A DNA stretch of 44,674 nucleotides from the NCBI GenBank assembly GCA_016197225.1, contig JACPWC010000057.1:1-44674 (forward strand), read 5' to 3'. The position numbers were made by a program, and so were the translations under genes. How positions within the stretch are numbered: position 1 is the first letter of the stretch; each line of letters opens with the position of its first letter. A model generated the notes under the pieces. That model was not told the origin of the DNA and made no database searches. It saw only the letters and a program-made list of their open reading frames with translations. This DNA is from Chloroflexota bacterium (GTDB lineage: Bacteria > Chloroflexota > Anaerolineae > Anaerolineales > VGOW01). Positions 43,786 through 44,674 of the stretch are shown here, piece after piece.

Positions 43786-44674
43786 ATGATGAACTGGCGA
43801 CTCATCACTGACGACGGTGCAACCGCCTCTTTCGGCCTCGCCGCCGACGAGTGCCTCGCGGCGCGAGTCGGCGCGAGCGAGAGCGAGCCGACTCTGCGGC
43901 TGTACACCTATCAATCTCATTGCGCCCTCGTCGGGCGTTTTCAAAATCTCGATAACGAAGTGTATCGCGAGTATTGCGAGGCCAATGGCATCGCCCTCAA
44001 CCGCCGCCCCACCGGCGGCGGCGCGATTATCATGGGCGCCGATCAACTTGGCGTGGCGCTGACCATTCCGGGAGCCGGCGATGATTCGTACAGCCGCGCC
44101 CGCGAACTCATGGCCCAGTTTTCGGCAGGCGTGGTTAAGGGGTTGCAGTCGCTCGGTGTCGCCGCCTCGTTCCGGCGCAAGAACGACATCGAAGTCAACG
44201 GGCGCAAGATCGTCGGGCTGGGCATCTACCGCGCGCCGCGAGGCGGCCTGCTCTTTCACGCCTCCCTGCTCGTCGGCCTCGACATCCCGCTCATGTTGCG
44301 CGTCCTCAAAACGCCGTTTGAGAAAATCTCGGACAAAGAAATCGCCACCGTTGCCGACCGGGTGACGACTGTGCGCCGCGAGATCGGGCGCGAGATTGCG
44401 TTGAACGAAGTCCGGGCGCGAATCGCCGACGGCTACGCCGCCGCCTTCGGTGTCTCGCTCCACGCCGGCGGTTTCACCGCCGACGAATGCCGCGCAATCT
44501 CTAATCTCCAATCTCTTAAGTATGACACCGTCGAGTGGGTAAATCAGACCACCGCCGTGCCAGACGCGCTCGGCTCGGCCAAACTCAAAACGTCCGGCGG
44601 CCTGCTCGACGCGCGCGTGACGCTGGCCGGCAACACGATCAAAGCCGCCTTTATCGGCGGCGACTTCTTTGCCG
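43786..44674 (+). CDS. Lipoate-protein ligase, partial at the window edge
   Basis: At least 296 residues from ATG 43786 (a second ATG follows directly), open at the right edge. RRPTGGGAIIMGADQLGVAL is the lipoate/lipoyl-AMP binding motif. RRKNDIEVNGRKIVGLGIYR holds the catalytic Lys of LplA-type ligases. After about 245 a second part (YDTVEWVNQTTAV; LGSAKLKTSGGLLDARVTLA) resembles the accessory LplB domain, here fused as in LplA(AB)-type enzymes. It should attach lipoate or octanoate to the three LbpA proteins. Between the two domains (44495-44519) lies a repeat word coding ISNLQS. Confidence 0.9.
   Translation, partial: MMNWRLITDDGATASFGLAADECLAARVGASESEPTLRLYTYQSHCALVGRFQNLDNEVYREYCEANGIALNRRPTGGGAIIMGADQLGVALTIPGAGDDSYSRARELMAQFSAGVVKGLQSLGVAASFRRKNDIEVNGRKIVGLGIYRAPRGGLLFHASLLVGLDIPLMLRVLKTPFEKISDKEIATVADRVTTVRREIGREIALNEVRARIADGYAAAFGVSLHAGGFTADECRAISNLQSLKYDTVEWVNQTTAVPDALGSAKLKTSGGLLDARVTLAGNTIKAAFIGGDFFA
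44495..44519 (+). repeat. Repeat word inserted in frame in the ligase gene
   Basis: CAATCTCTAATCTCCAATCT and its tail repeat the words of the spacer hairpins. The 15-mer TCTAATCTCCAATCT (44500-44514) is identical to 38839-38853 and is read in the same phase (SNLQS), exactly between the catalytic and LplB-like domains. Confidence 0.75.

Overview
The window reads as chromosomal DNA of an anaerobic or facultative bacterium. The protein families, the GC-rich right half and the sulfur-oxidation gene set best fit Chloroflexota (Anaerolineae-like). No rRNA or other marker gene is present, so this is an inference.

Layout. (1) 1-552: trailer end of a CRISPR array with 36-nt repeats, seven complete repeats plus a decayed half repeat; no cas gene is visible. 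(2) About 600-23533: an AT-richer carbohydrate island. It holds a GH94 phosphorylase, two complete sugar-binding lipoproteins, four MalF/MalG-type permease genes (one broken by an internal deletion), a YIP1/NHL-repeat membrane protein, a DUF5696-type protein, a LacI regulator, a GH1 beta-glycosidase, a GH144/Glycoamylase-type glucanase, an ADP-ribosylglycohydrolase-family protein and a GH35-like beta-galactosidase. No ABC ATPase is encoded. The permease module ends in a scar: a lipoprotein cut off after 33 codons is joined to a decayed IS3-family transposase. (3) 23578-29468: a promoter, a NarL-type kinase/regulator pair, and a large receiver-GAF-PAS-GAF-HD-GYP protein. (4) 29688-44674: a GC-rich sulfur locus. 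It runs ArsR regulator, TusA, two DsrE-family proteins, sHdrC1, sHdrB1, sHdrA, the sHdr-associated protein sHdrH, an HdrC-HdrB fusion, EtfB, EtfA, and a membrane-bound HdrD/EtfD-like ETF:menaquinone oxidoreductase. After two or three small accessory genes it continues with three tandem lipoate-binding GcvH/LbpA proteins and a lipoate-protein ligase that runs off the right edge.

How the genes work together. The sugar island would bind oligosaccharides outside the cell, import them with a shared ATPase encoded elsewhere, and split beta-glucosides and galactosides inside by phosphorolysis and hydrolysis. In the sulfur locus, TusA and the DsrE proteins would pass persulfide sulfur to the sHdr complex, with lipoyl groups on the LbpA proteins as cofactor and carrier. 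Electrons would go to EtfAB and through the membrane oxidoreductase to the quinone pool. The ligase would load the LbpA proteins.

The most unusual structural signal lies in the sulfur locus. Nearly every intergenic spacer starts at the stop codon with a low-complexity phrase followed by its own reverse complement, giving perfect stems up to 19 bp with no T-tract. Each spacer has its own phrase, and related words also sit in frame inside three coding sequences.
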